Assembly (NCBI GenBank): GCA_002083475.1
Contig: LWDI01000095.1
Span: 1-24,910, forward strand
Reading direction: 5' to 3'
Origin: Proteobacteria bacterium SG_bin5
GTDB lineage: Bacteria; Pseudomonadota; Alphaproteobacteria; Sphingomonadales; Sphingomonadaceae
DNA: 24,910 nucleotides
Part shown: positions 15,678-23,246 of the stretch, piece by piece
How the letters are laid out: each line of letters starts with the position of its first letter
How positions within the stretch are numbered: position 1 is the first letter of the stretch
Translations under genes and position numbers: made by a program
The notes under the pieces: model-generated
Seen by the model: the letters and a program-made list of their open reading frames with translations, nothing else
Told to the model about the DNA's origin: nothing
The model's database searches: none

Positions 15678-16435
15678 ATGTCGCGATCGCTGTTCTGGCT
15701 GTCGGATGAGGCGTGGGCGACAATCGAACCGCATCTGCCGCAGAACCAGCCTGGCGCGCGTCGGGTTGACGACCGGCGGGTGATCTCGGGGATCATCCAT
15801 ATGCTGAAGTGTGGTGGGCGCTGGGCCGATGTGCCGCCCGAGTATGGCCCGCCGACGACGGTCTACAACCGCTGGAACCGGTGGAGCCGGCGGGGCATCT
15901 GGACCCGCATCCTATCGGCGCTGACCGAAGAGGGATGGATCGCCGAGACAGCCCAGATCGACAGCAGCTACATCAAGGTCCACCGCTGCGCCGGTGGGGC
16001 AAAGGGGGGGGTCGAAAGAACGCCATCGGCATCTCTCGGGGCGGTCGTACAACCAAGGTCCATGCGCTCGTGGATGTCATCGGCAGGCCGCTTCGCCTCG
16101 TCCTGACGCCGGGCAATACATCTGACATCAGAGGCGCCGATCTGCTCGTTGCGGATGCCGTCCGCATGAAGCGCATGATCGCCGACCGCGGCTATGATGC
16201 CAACAAGCTGCGCGCCACGCTGAAGGCCCAGGACACGATCCCGGTCATCCCCGGCCGGCGCAACCGCAAGCGGCCCATCCAGTATGACGAGCGCCGCTAC
16301 AAGGATCGCTGGCGCGTCGAGGCCATGTTCTGCCGCCTCAAGGACTTCCGCCGGGTCGCCACCCGCTACGACAAGCTCGCCCGCAACTTCCTCTCAGCCG
16401 TCCACCTCGCCGCCGCCATCGCCTTCTGGCTGTGA
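15678..16435 (+). CDS. IS5-family transposase, two frames joined by -1 frameshift
   Basis: This is a DDE transposase of about 252 residues if the frames are joined. The first frame (from ATG 15678) starts MSRSLFWLSDEAWATIEPHLP and carries the N-terminal domain plus the first catalytic Asp (AQIDSSYIKVHR). The second frame, offset by -1, continues KNAIGISRGGRTTKVHALVD, contains the second Asp (MIADRGYDANKLR) and the Glu in WRVEAMFCRLKDFRRVATRYDK, and stops at 16435 within the right inverted repeat. The switch lies at AAAGGGGGGGG (16001-16011), a slippery run typical of programmed -1 frameshifting in the IS427 group. Read without slippage, the first frame gives a 142-residue product ending at 16106. 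An inactivating mutation is the alternative explanation, but both halves are otherwise intact. Confidence 0.85.
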
Positions 16436-16450
16436 ATGAGTCTGGACCCT
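16433..16450 (-). repeat. right terminal inverted repeat of the IS5-family element
   Basis: This is the inverted partner of 15596-15613. It overlaps the transposase stop codon, as is usual in compact IS5-family elements. Confidence 0.8.
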
Positions 16451-16509
16451 TGGGGGCTGGTTGCGCGTTCTGGCGTGGAGGCCGCGTGCCCGCAGGCAGG
16501 AGATTTCCG

Positions 16510-17283
16510 ATGACCTACGCTCCCTATTCCAAATTGCTGGCGGTGGCCGCCCTTGCGGTGGCAGGCTGCAACCAAGAGAAGTCTGGGCAGACCGGCGAGG
16601 CCAGCTCCGGCGCGGCGCGGCAGGCTAGCGCGGGGAATAGTCAGCAGTCGGGCATCACGCCCGAGACGATCTCCCCCGGTTTCGAGCGAGCGACTGAGGA
16701 TATCACGCCCCAGTCCGGCCCTCCGCAGCCCTATGCCCGCGAAGGCGCGCGGCGCTATGTCGCCACGTTCACGCCCAATGGCGAGATGATCCGCCCTTAT
16801 GGCTGGCGCGACTGGAAGTTCATTGGCACGCCGCTCACGCCCAACGGGCTAAACAATGGTAAATCGTCATTCCCAGAATTCCACGTCGTCTACATGGAGC
16901 CAAGCGCTTACGATCATTACCAGCGTACCGGCCAGTTCCGTGATGGAACCGTTCTCATTAAAGAGCTAACGCTCGTCCAAAAGAACAGCACCACCGGAAG
17001 CGGCGGTTCCACGCAGGAATCGTCCGGCCGCGGTTATTTTATGGCTGAGTACTCTGGCTTAGAGGCCGCTGTCAAAGACAGTAAACGTTTCCCGAACGAA
17101 CCTGGCAATTGGGCATACTTCACTTTTGGTCACGTGCCAGAAGCGAAGTACGCTTCGCTGACCAAGGCCGAGCCCGCCGAAACCTGCAATGCCTGCCACC
17201 AACAGAACGCCAAGGAGGACTACGTGTTTTCGCAGCATTATCCGGTGCTGCGCGGGCTGAAGGCGCGGGTGAACAAGCAGTGA
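16510..17283 (+). CDS. cytochrome P460-family lipoprotein (first of two)
   Basis: This is a 257-residue lipoprotein. The signal peptide ends in a lipobox with Cys at residue 20 (ALAVAGCNQE), followed by a Ser/Gly-rich linker. The P460-type domain runs from about residue 82 (YVATFTPNGEMIRPYGWRDW) through FHVVYMEPSAYDHYQRTGQFRDGTVLIKEL. The single heme-attachment motif CNACH lies at residues 226-230 near the C-terminus. P460 cytochromes hold an unusual lysine-crosslinked c-type heme, and some oxidise hydroxylamine; family members outside nitrifiers are mostly uncharacterised. ATG at 16510 is chosen because AGGAGA precedes it. The gene starts 60 bp after the insertion sequence, which may supply or disrupt its promoter. 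Its stop overlaps the next gene as GTGA. Confidence 0.85.
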   Translation: MTYAPYSKLLAVAALAVAGCNQEKSGQTGEASSGAARQASAGNSQQSGITPETISPGFERATEDITPQSGPPQPYAREGARRYVATFTPNGEMIRPYGWRDWKFIGTPLTPNGLNNGKSSFPEFHVVYMEPSAYDHYQRTGQFRDGTVLIKELTLVQKNSTTGSGGSTQESSGRGYFMAEYSGLEAAVKDSKRFPNEPGNWAYFTFGHVPEAKYASLTKAEPAETCNACHQQNAKEDYVFSQHYPVLRGLKARVNKQ

Positions 17284-18005
17284 CGGAATTCTCATCGGCC
17301 CTTGCCCGGCCTCGAGCCGCTTGCGTTGCGGTAGTGACATTCGTGGCATTTGGGCTCGCCGCCTGCGAACGTCAGGCCAAAGCTCCAACGCAAAGCGGCG
17401 AACCCGGCCTCGCCGACAATCCGAGCGAGGACCGGCCGGTGTCGCAGGCGACGATGCCGCCGGTCACCGGCCCGTCCGTCGTCAGCCGGGACGGCGGGAT
17501 GCGCATGCCGTCCGACTACCGGACGCGCTTTCAGTATCTCGGCGCCTGGACGGTCGCCTTCGCCGACGGGGAGGCCAAGCCCGGCGCCGGCCCGGCCAAG
17601 GAAATCCACACCGTCTACGCTTCGCCCGGCGTTATCGACGCCTACCGCAAGACGCGGCGCTTCCCGGAAGGCGCGATCCTGGTCAAGGAGGTGTTCCACG
17701 GCGTGGGGGCCGAGATGACCACCGGCCAAGTCAGCAGCGCCGGCGACCTTGTCGGCTGGTTCCTGATGGTGAAGGACAGCAAGGGCCGCTATCCGGGCAA
17801 CAAGCTGTGGGGCGACGGCTGGGGCTGGGCTTGGTTCGACGCCGACCGCCCGCTGCAGACGACCACTGTCGACTACAAGGCCGAGTGCCTGGGTTGCCAC
17901 GTTCCGGCCAAGGCAAACGACTGGGTCTATGTGAACGGCTATCCGCCGCTCGGCGCGACGGCGAAACCCGCACCAGCGCAGCCGAACGCCGAAGGGGCTG
18001 ATTGA
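17280..18005 (+). CDS. cytochrome P460-family lipoprotein (second of two)
   Basis: This is a 241-residue paralogue of the preceding gene. The signal peptide has a lipobox Cys at residue 29 (FGLAACERQ). The P460-like domain follows (YRTRFQYLGAWTVAF, EIHTVYASPGVIDAYRKTRRFPEGAILVKEVF, DLVGWFLMVKDSKGRYPGN), with the heme motif CLGCH at residues 203-207. GTG at 17280 overlaps the previous stop by 4 bp and gives a proper signal peptide, so translation is probably coupled. The two proteins differ enough to be an old duplication rather than a recent copy. Both should sit in the periplasm anchored by lipid. The substrate is unknown; hydroxylamine or another reactive nitrogen or oxygen species is a guess from the family. 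Confidence 0.83.
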   Translation: MTEFSSALARPRAACVAVVTFVAFGLAACERQAKAPTQSGEPGLADNPSEDRPVSQATMPPVTGPSVVSRDGGMRMPSDYRTRFQYLGAWTVAFADGEAKPGAGPAKEIHTVYASPGVIDAYRKTRRFPEGAILVKEVFHGVGAEMTTGQVSSAGDLVGWFLMVKDSKGRYPGNKLWGDGWGWAWFDADRPLQTTTVDYKAECLGCHVPAKANDWVYVNGYPPLGATAKPAPAQPNAEGAD

Positions 18006-18104
18006 GCCGACAATCGCCGGTCGTCATGCTCGGCCGACCTTGCGCCATTCTTTCCGACCTCGAATGTCGGCCACGATCCTCTAGGTTAAGCTCCGGCGTG
18101 CACT

Positions 18105-19580
18105 TCAGTTGGACTGAGCGGGTTGCGGCTCCACACCTTCCAGCCGCGCCCTCGCGCACCGCGCGAAGTCGAGCCGGTCCTGGCCGTCGAGCGCCGCGGC
18201 GTCGTCAATCGCGCCAGCGCGACGCAACTTTAGCAGGCGCAATCGCGTCGCCGCGACCGCGCCTGCATCACGCCCGTCGGCGCCAGCGAGCGCCCGGTCG
18301 ACCGCTGCAGCCTGCTCCTTGGCCGACGGATCAGGTGCGTCATAGCCGAGCCGGCGCAGCAGCGGGCCAAGGAACAGCCACTGAACAATAACCGAGCCGA
18401 CCACGAACAACACGACGGTGACCAGCACCGTGTCGCGCGCCAGGAACCGCTCGCCGTCCGCACCAGTCTCGGGAATCGCGAGCACGATGAGCAGTGCGAG
18501 CGCCGACCGTCCCGGAAGCGCCGCGAGCACAAGGCGGGGGCGCAGCCCGCGCGCGCCGACGGGGGTGATCAGCGCCACGGCAAGCTGCGCCGCCGCGAGC
18601 AGCGCGGCCGCGAGCAGCGCGGGCATTGCAAGCGAGGTGTCGCCAAGCTCGGCGACCGCGCCGGGCAGCGCGAACCCCGACAGCAGGAACTGCAGGCTCG
18701 ACAACAGCAGCGCCGCCTCGCGCCAGAAGTTGCGCGCGATCACCCGCGCCTCGGGCGAGCTGTTGGTGGCTCCCGTCCGGCGGTCGATGCCTCCGCGGTT
18801 GATGACAAGCGCGGCCACGATGATTGGCGTGACCACCGCGATGCCGAGCAGCTGAGCCGCGGCGGCCGCAGCGAAGGGCGTGGCGAAGGACAGCGCGGTC
18901 TCGATGGGGGCGGTGTCGAGCGCGCCGCGCAGACGCAGCACCGCGAAGCCGAGCGCGAGCCCGAGCACGGCGCCGCCGAGCCAATCCGCGAGCAGCGTCC
19001 GGAGCACCGTCTCGGCGCTGGGCGGCGCGCCGCCCGCCGCCTTCGAGATGATCAGGAAGGCGCTGAGCAGCAGCACGGGAGCGACGACGCTCTGCGCCTC
19101 GAGGATTTCGGCGATGCGCCGCGGCACCTTGTCCGCGTGCCCGAGCTCGTCGGCGAGCCGCGTGTCGGAAACGCTGGCGAGGATGCCGAGCAGCGCCGCC
19201 CCCGCCCAGCCGAGCTCCGGCGCGAGCCCGGCGACCGCGCCGGCTCCAGCGAGCGCGGTCGCGACGAGCAGCACCGCTCCCAGCAGCAGCCCCGGCCCCG
19301 CGAGCTCGCGCACCAGCTCGACCGAGCGCCGGACCGCGGCGGAATAGAGCAAGGGCGGCAGCAGCAGCCCTAGGAGCAGCGTCGGCGGGAGTGCGTCGCG
19401 CGGGCTCCCCGCGAGCAGCCCCGCGCCGACGCCGCCGGCGAACAGCATGATCGAACGGGGCAGCTTTACGAGGCTGGCGAGCGCGAGCAGCCCAGCGGCG
19501 GTGACAATCGCCAGGCTGACGAGCAGCGTCGGCGAGGCGGCGCCGAGGTCAAGCACCGGCTCAGGCGTGGGTGCCGCCAC
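18105..19580 (-). CDS. CPA1-like cation/proton antiporter family membrane protein with altered ion site
   Basis: This is a 491-residue polytopic protein with about 12 hydrophobic segments and a C-terminal cytoplasmic tail of ~70 residues. It aligns with Na+/H+ exchangers of the CPA1 family: ILASVSDTRLADELGHADKVPRRIAEILEAQSVVAPV lies where family members have ATDPVA...GVPKRL...EGESLLND. The spacing between the Asp and the VPRR motif is exactly conserved. The Asp of the first motif remains, but its Pro is Thr, and the Asn-Asp pair central to ion exchange is Ala-Pro. It may therefore transport something else or be non-exchanging. GTG at 19580 overlaps the end of the SOD-like gene by 20 bp, so the two are coupled in one operon. 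Confidence 0.8.
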   Translation of the reverse strand: MAAPTPEPVLDLGAASPTLLVSLAIVTAAGLLALASLVKLPRSIMLFAGGVGAGLLAGSPRDALPPTLLLGLLLPPLLYSAAVRRSVELVRELAGPGLLLGAVLLVATALAGAGAVAGLAPELGWAGAALLGILASVSDTRLADELGHADKVPRRIAEILEAQSVVAPVLLLSAFLIISKAAGGAPPSAETVLRTLLADWLGGAVLGLALGFAVLRLRGALDTAPIETALSFATPFAAAAAAQLLGIAVVTPIIVAALVINRGGIDRRTGATNSSPEARVIARNFWREAALLLSSLQFLLSGFALPGAVAELGDTSLAMPALLAAALLAAAQLAVALITPVGARGLRPRLVLAALPGRSALALLIVLAIPETGADGERFLARDTVLVTVVLFVVGSVIVQWLFLGPLLRRLGYDAPDPSAKEQAAAVDRALAGADGRDAGAVAATRLRLLKLRRAGAIDDAAALDGQDRLDFARCARARLEGVEPQPAQSN

Positions 19581-20265
19581 CGTAGAACAGCTCGAGCCGC
19601 TTCCCGATCACCTCCCAGTCGACCAGCTGCCAGAAGGCGTCGAGCCAGCCGGCGCGGTCGGGCCCATGGTCGAGGAGATAGGCGTGCTCCCACATGTCGC
19701 AGATCATCACGCCGGGCTTGCCGAGGTCCATGATGCTGCCGTTGCCGGCAAGCGCGTCGAGCGCGAGCGCGCCATTGGCCGGATCGACCGACAGATACGC
19801 CCAGCCCGGGCCCGGCAGCCCCAGCGCCATCGCGTTGAAGCGGCGCTTCAGCTCTTCCACCGAGCCGAAGTCGCGCGCGATGTGCGCAGCGAGGCGGCCC
19901 TCCGGCCCGGCCCCGCCATTGCCGCCAGGCTTCAGGATCTTCCAGAAGAACTGATGGTTAGCGTGCCCGGCGGCCGCGTCGTGGATCAGCGCGCGTTCGA
20001 GCGCGGGGAGTTCGCCCGCGCGGCGCACGATCGACTCCACGGAGACGCCTTGCAGATGCGGGTGGCGCTCGAGCGCCGCGTTGAGCAGCCGGGCGTACTG
20101 CTGGTGCATCGCTCGCTGCACGCGCACCGTCGCGGCGCTCATCAGCGGCTCGAGCGCGTCTTCCGCGAAGGGAAGCGGCGGGTTGAACGGATAGTGCGGC
20201 GCGTCCTTGGGATCGTGCGGGCGCGTTGCAGCCGCGAGCTTCAGAAGATCGGCATCGTCGCTCAT
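19561..20265 (-). CDS. Fe/Mn superoxide dismutase-like protein lacking one metal ligand
   Basis: This is a 234-residue protein of the iron/manganese SOD family with a ~25-residue N-terminal extension. Conserved parts: LPFAEDALEPLMSAATV (N-terminal domain), AAGHANHQFFW with ligand His104, LGLPGPGWAYL, and DMWEHAYLLDHG with ligands Asp190 and His194, then FWQLVDWEVIGKRL. In the N-terminal helix, where the family has HHxKHHxxYVxxLN with the first metal ligand, this protein reads VRVQRAMHQQYARLLN; the first ligand His is Val or Gln depending on a one-residue gap. Dismutase activity is doubtful. No signal peptide is visible. The ATG at 20265 overlaps the stop of the upstream VOC fragment (ATGA), and its own end overlaps the antiporter gene. 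Confidence 0.85.
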   Translation of the reverse strand: MSDDADLLKLAAATRPHDPKDAPHYPFNPPLPFAEDALEPLMSAATVRVQRAMHQQYARLLNAALERHPHLQGVSVESIVRRAGELPALERALIHDAAAGHANHQFFWKILKPGGNGGAGPEGRLAAHIARDFGSVEELKRRFNAMALGLPGPGWAYLSVDPANGALALDALAGNGSIMDLGKPGVMICDMWEHAYLLDHGPDRAGWLDAFWQLVDWEVIGKRLELFYGGGTHA

Positions 20266-20483
20266 GTCGCTTGTCCCACTTCGATGAGATAGCCGTCCGG
20301 GTCGCGGATGTAGCAGCGGATCTCGCCCGCCTTGGCGATCGGCGGCGTCAGGAACTCGGCGCCGCGGGCGCTCCAGTCGCGGTGGCTCGCGGCGATGTCC
20401 GCGACGCGCAGGTTCATGAACTGGCTTGCGAGCGTCCGGTCGGCGGGCGGCGCTAGGACGTAGCTGGCCCCACCGCCACGCAC
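20262..20483 (-). pseudogene. 3' fragment of a VOC/glyoxalase-family gene
   Basis: About 73 codons remain. NLRVADIAASHRDWSARGAEF and IRCYIRDPDGYLIEV are the second beta-alpha-beta module of the glyoxalase/bleomycin-resistance fold; the usual protein has about 120-130 residues and the first module is absent. The stop overlaps the SOD-like start by 4 bp, so it was the first or an upstream member of that operon. Upstream of about 20484 the sequence no longer resembles this family, marking a junction. A GTG at 20483 could still start a short product, but function is unlikely. Confidence 0.7.
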
Positions 20484-20903
20484 CTATCTCGCACCTGGCC
20501 ACAAAGCGGTGGCCCGCCCGGCATGAATATGATGGGCACTCAGATCATTGGGAAATTTCCGTGCAGCTCCGCCGCTGAGGTCGACTTTGCGCCCATACCG
20601 GTCGTTCGCGTTAGTCGTACCGGAGGCGGTAAGCAGACGTTCGTCGCTGGACTAAGCTTTGGAGTGCCGACGAGCGTACGTCGCGATCCAGATGGCGCGG
20701 GCTTACTCCGGGTTACACCGGCAGCGATGCAGACATCTGAGCCGAACCACCATTTGGCTTAGACCGGCTGGTTATCCGCTCTCCATGGTCACATCCGCCT
20801 CGTCGTTCTGGTGGTTCGGTCGAGCGCACTCAGGAAGCACGCACGAAACTCCTCCATCACGGCGATCGTTTAACCAAGCATCTAGCAATTCCGGAGCAGA
20901 GTC
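20484..20903. other. gene-poor region between the SOD-like operon and msrB
   Basis: This is 420 bp without a recognisable gene. It should contain the msrB promoter, because msrB is the first plus-strand gene after it, and whatever now drives the minus-strand operon. Short reading frames in it have no motif or supportive ribosome site. An AT-rich patch (ATCATTGGGAAATTTCC, about 20543-20559) is visible. The abrupt loss of VOC similarity at the left edge suggests a recombination scar. Confidence 0.4.
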
Positions 20904-21371
20904 ATGAACACCAGCTACGCGCGCGATCCTGAAGCGATTCGTCGCCTCACGCCCGAGCAATTCCGGGTTACGCAGGAGGATGGCACCGAACGGCCGTTCA
21001 CGGGCGAGCACGTGAATGAGAAGCGCCAGGGCATTTACGTCGACATTGTCTCGGGCGAGCCACTGTTCGCGTCCTCGGACAAGTTCGAATCGAAGAGCGG
21101 CTGGCCGAGCTTCACCAAGCCGATCATGGCCGAGCATGTCGTTGAGCGCGAAGACAGCAGCCACGGCATGCGGCGCGTCGAAGTCCGCTCCAAGCATGGC
21201 GACAGCCACCTCGGTCATGTCTTCCCCGATGGGCCGCGCGACGCCGGCGGCATGCGCTATTGCATCAACTCCGCCTCGCTGCGCTTCGTGCCGCGCGAGG
21301 AGATGGAGGCGCAGGGCTATGGCGAGCTGCTGCACCTGTTCAGCGACAAGCAGCAGGCGGAGACGGCGTGA
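20904..21371 (+). CDS. msrB: peptide-methionine (R)-S-oxide reductase MsrB
   Basis: This is a 155-residue enzyme that reduces the R form of methionine sulfoxide in proteins. Family markers are GIYVDIVSGEPLFASSDKFES, SGWPSFTKPI, EVRSKHGDSHLGHVFPDGP, and RYCINSASLRF with the catalytic Cys near residue 120. The zinc-binding CxxC pairs found in many MsrB proteins are missing, so this is a zinc-free type. No signal peptide is seen, suggesting a cytoplasmic site. GGAG lies 8-9 nt before the ATG. The stop overlaps the msrA start (ATGA arrangement reversed as TGATG), so the pair is translationally coupled. Confidence 0.95.
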   Translation: MNTSYARDPEAIRRLTPEQFRVTQEDGTERPFTGEHVNEKRQGIYVDIVSGEPLFASSDKFESKSGWPSFTKPIMAEHVVEREDSSHGMRRVEVRSKHGDSHLGHVFPDGPRDAGGMRYCINSASLRFVPREEMEAQGYGELLHLFSDKQQAETA

Positions 21372-21886
21372 TGGCGATGACCGAACGCGCCGTTCTGGCG
21401 GGCGGCTGTTTCTGGGGCATGCAGGACCTCATCCGCAAGCGGCCCGGCGTCCTGAAGACGCGGGTCGGCTATACGGGCGGTGATGTTCCCAACGCCACCT
21501 ACCGCAACCATGCCGGCCATGCCGAAGCGATCGAGATCCAGTTCGATCCCGCCACGATCAGCTACCGTGAGCTGCTCGAGTTCTTCTTCCAGATTCACGA
21601 TCCGACCACCAAGAACCGCCAGGGCAATGATGTTGGCGACTCCTACCGCTCGGCGATCTTCTACACGACCGATGCGCAACGCGCGGAGGCCGAGAACACC
21701 ATCGCGGACGTGGAAGCGTCGGGAGTTTGGCCCGGCAAGGTGGTAACACAAGTGGAGCCCGCCCGCGATTTCTGGGAGGCGGAACCCGAACATCAGGATT
21801 ATCTGGAGCGGATTCCGAACGGCTATACCTGTCACTTTCTCCGGCCCAATTGGCGACTCCCGCGTCGCGCCGAGGCGGCCGAATAA
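21371..21886 (+). CDS. msrA: peptide-methionine (S)-S-oxide reductase MsrA
   Basis: This is a 171-residue enzyme for the S form of methionine sulfoxide, complementing MsrB. The N-terminal catalytic motif GGCFWGMQDLI has Cys13. Typical following segments are TRVGYTGGDVPNATYRNHAGHAEAIEI, LEFFFQIHDPTTKNRQGNDVGDSYRSAIFY and EHQDYLERIPNGYTCHF; the Cys in the last may be the resolving one. ATG at 21371 shares a base with the msrB stop; a second ATG two codons on is possible. Next comes a thioredoxin-like gene only 8 bp later that could supply reducing power. Together they form a methionine-repair operon. Confidence 0.95.
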   Translation: MAMTERAVLAGGCFWGMQDLIRKRPGVLKTRVGYTGGDVPNATYRNHAGHAEAIEIQFDPATISYRELLEFFFQIHDPTTKNRQGNDVGDSYRSAIFYTTDAQRAEAENTIADVEASGVWPGKVVTQVEPARDFWEAEPEHQDYLERIPNGYTCHFLRPNWRLPRRAEAAE

Positions 21887-21894
21887 GGCAAGTC

Positions 21895-22350
21895 ATGAAG
21901 GCGCCGGAGCTTCGGGTCCCGTTCTGGATCGACGGTGAGGGGCGCGCGCGGCCGCCGCTCACGCTCGCCGAACTCGGCGCGCGATGGCGGATCCTGTTCT
22001 GCTTCCAGCATTGGTGCGCGGGCTGCCACGTTCACGGCTTTCCGACGCTCGCGAGATTGGTCGACGCGCTCGGCGCCGGACCGGCGCGCTTCGCCGTTAT
22101 CCAGACCGTGTTCGAAGGAGAGGACGTAAACACACAAGACAAGCTGACATCGACCCAGGCGCGCTACCGGCTTCGTCTTCCGTTTGGCCACGATCCACGC
22201 GACGGCGATCAATCGTCCCTGATGCGCGATTATCGCACGGGCGGGACCCCGTGGTTCATCGTGATCGATCCACAAGGCGAACTTCGGTTCGGCGGCTTCG
22301 AGCTGGATGCGGAAAGCCTGCCACCTGCGATCCTCAACACCGCAGTCTAG
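21895..22350 (+). CDS. thioredoxin-fold (TlpA/AhpC-like) thiol oxidoreductase
   Basis: This is a 151-residue protein with a thioredoxin-like fold. The active-site CxxC is in FCFQHWCAGCHVHGFP (Cys41 and Cys44). The cis-proline region is GGTPWFIVIDPQGELRFGGF. No signal peptide or membrane anchor is visible, so it is probably cytoplasmic, unlike exported TlpA proteins. The ATG at 21895 is 8 bp after msrA. The likely role is recycling MsrA/MsrB or reducing another thiol target, inferred from the operon. A peroxidase role is possible but the surrounding residues do not match a peroxiredoxin. Confidence 0.8.
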   Translation: MKAPELRVPFWIDGEGRARPPLTLAELGARWRILFCFQHWCAGCHVHGFPTLARLVDALGAGPARFAVIQTVFEGEDVNTQDKLTSTQARYRLRLPFGHDPRDGDQSSLMRDYRTGGTPWFIVIDPQGELRFGGFELDAESLPPAILNTAV

Positions 22351-22372
22351 CGCAGACCCGCTCCCGACATGT

Positions 22373-23131
22373 TCAACCAACCAGTGCGAGATAAAGCGCG
22401 AAGCCGATCGCACCGAGCAGGCCGGCGCATGGCGCCATCTTGTGTACCGCCTCGGGCGCGAGCGTCTCCAGCACCAGCGCGACAAGCGCACCCGCCGCAA
22501 AGGCTTGCAGCCAGGCGCGATGCGTTTCCTCACCGGTGTAGATCATCCAACCGACGGCCGCTGATAGGGCAGCTGCAAGTGCGGCGAACCCCCAGATGGT
22601 GAACACGTAACGCCGGCTGCGGCGCGCCTGAAGCATTCCGGACGCGCTCGTCAGCCCCTCGACCGCATTGGCCAGCGCAAAAGCGATCACCAAGGGCAGA
22701 GCAGTGAACAGGTCTTCACCCGCTTGCACGGCGAAGCCCAGCACCATCGACTCCGGGACGTTGTCCAGGATGGAGCCGATCGCGATGGCGAGGCCGCTGC
22801 CCGCCACTTCCTGTTCGCTCGGCTGCCGGACGCACTCGCCGCACCGTTTCCGCCGCTCCGCACCCCAACGCCGTAGCGCGAGATTGACCAGGCTGAAGGC
22901 CGCCGCGCCCAGGCAAAATCCCACTGCCGCCGCGATGGGCGAGGCATCCATCGCTGCCTTGTCGATCAACTCGAGACTTGCCGCGGCGAGGAGGAGCCCC
23001 GCGCCAACCGCCACCACCGACGCGATGCGGGAATGGGACAGGGGAACGAACACGGCAAAAGCCGCTCCCGCCAAGAGACCCATCCCGGACAGAAGTCCGA
23101 TCAGCAAAGCTTGGATCAGTCCGGTATCCAT
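22373..23131 (-). CDS. ZIP-family-like metal transporter
   Basis: This is a 252-residue membrane protein with about eight hydrophobic segments. It resembles ZIP zinc/iron permeases: GILDNVPE-type motif (SILDNVPESMVLGFAVQAG) in the transmembrane-4 position where the family has HNIPEG, and ALANAVEGLTSASGM in the transmembrane-5 position where HNxxEG-like residues occur. A soluble loop between has RKRCGECVRQPSEQEV with two Cys. His of the usual metal pathway is replaced by Asp/Asn in both motifs, so metal choice may differ. It is convergent with the thioredoxin-like gene (22 bp apart) and lies downstream of the rclC-like gene on the same strand. Confidence 0.75.
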   Translation of the reverse strand: MDTGLIQALLIGLLSGMGLLAGAAFAVFVPLSHSRIASVVAVGAGLLLAAASLELIDKAAMDASPIAAAVGFCLGAAAFSLVNLALRRWGAERRKRCGECVRQPSEQEVAGSGLAIAIGSILDNVPESMVLGFAVQAGEDLFTALPLVIAFALANAVEGLTSASGMLQARRSRRYVFTIWGFAALAAALSAAVGWMIYTGEETHRAWLQAFAAGALVALVLETLAPEAVHKMAPCAGLLGAIGFALYLALVG

Positions 23132-23246
23132 CAGCGGGTCAGCTTATCACGGCCGCTTCGACCCTGCACAAGTCGTCGCGCAGGTGGGAAACAGGTCGCT
23201 GGCAACGTCGCTCAATGAGTTCTCGCGTCAGTGGCGGCTTAACCGC

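Larger units (their letters stand above)
15596..16450 (+). mobile_element. complete IS5-family (IS427-type) insertion sequence
   Basis: This is an 855-bp element bounded by imperfect inverted repeats of 18 bp: AGGGTCCAAACCCATTCA at the left and, inverted, AGGGTCCAGACTCATTCA at the right (16 of 18 identical). It encodes one transposase across two overlapping frames. Size, end sequence and frame arrangement match the IS427 group of IS5. I could not identify a target-site duplication: the flanks read ...CGTT at the left and TGGGG... at the right. Confidence 0.85.

Noticed and set aside
20523..20762. 79-codon frame on the plus strand
   Set aside because: No ribosome site, no motif, unusual composition for this genome, and it lies in a recombination-scarred gap.
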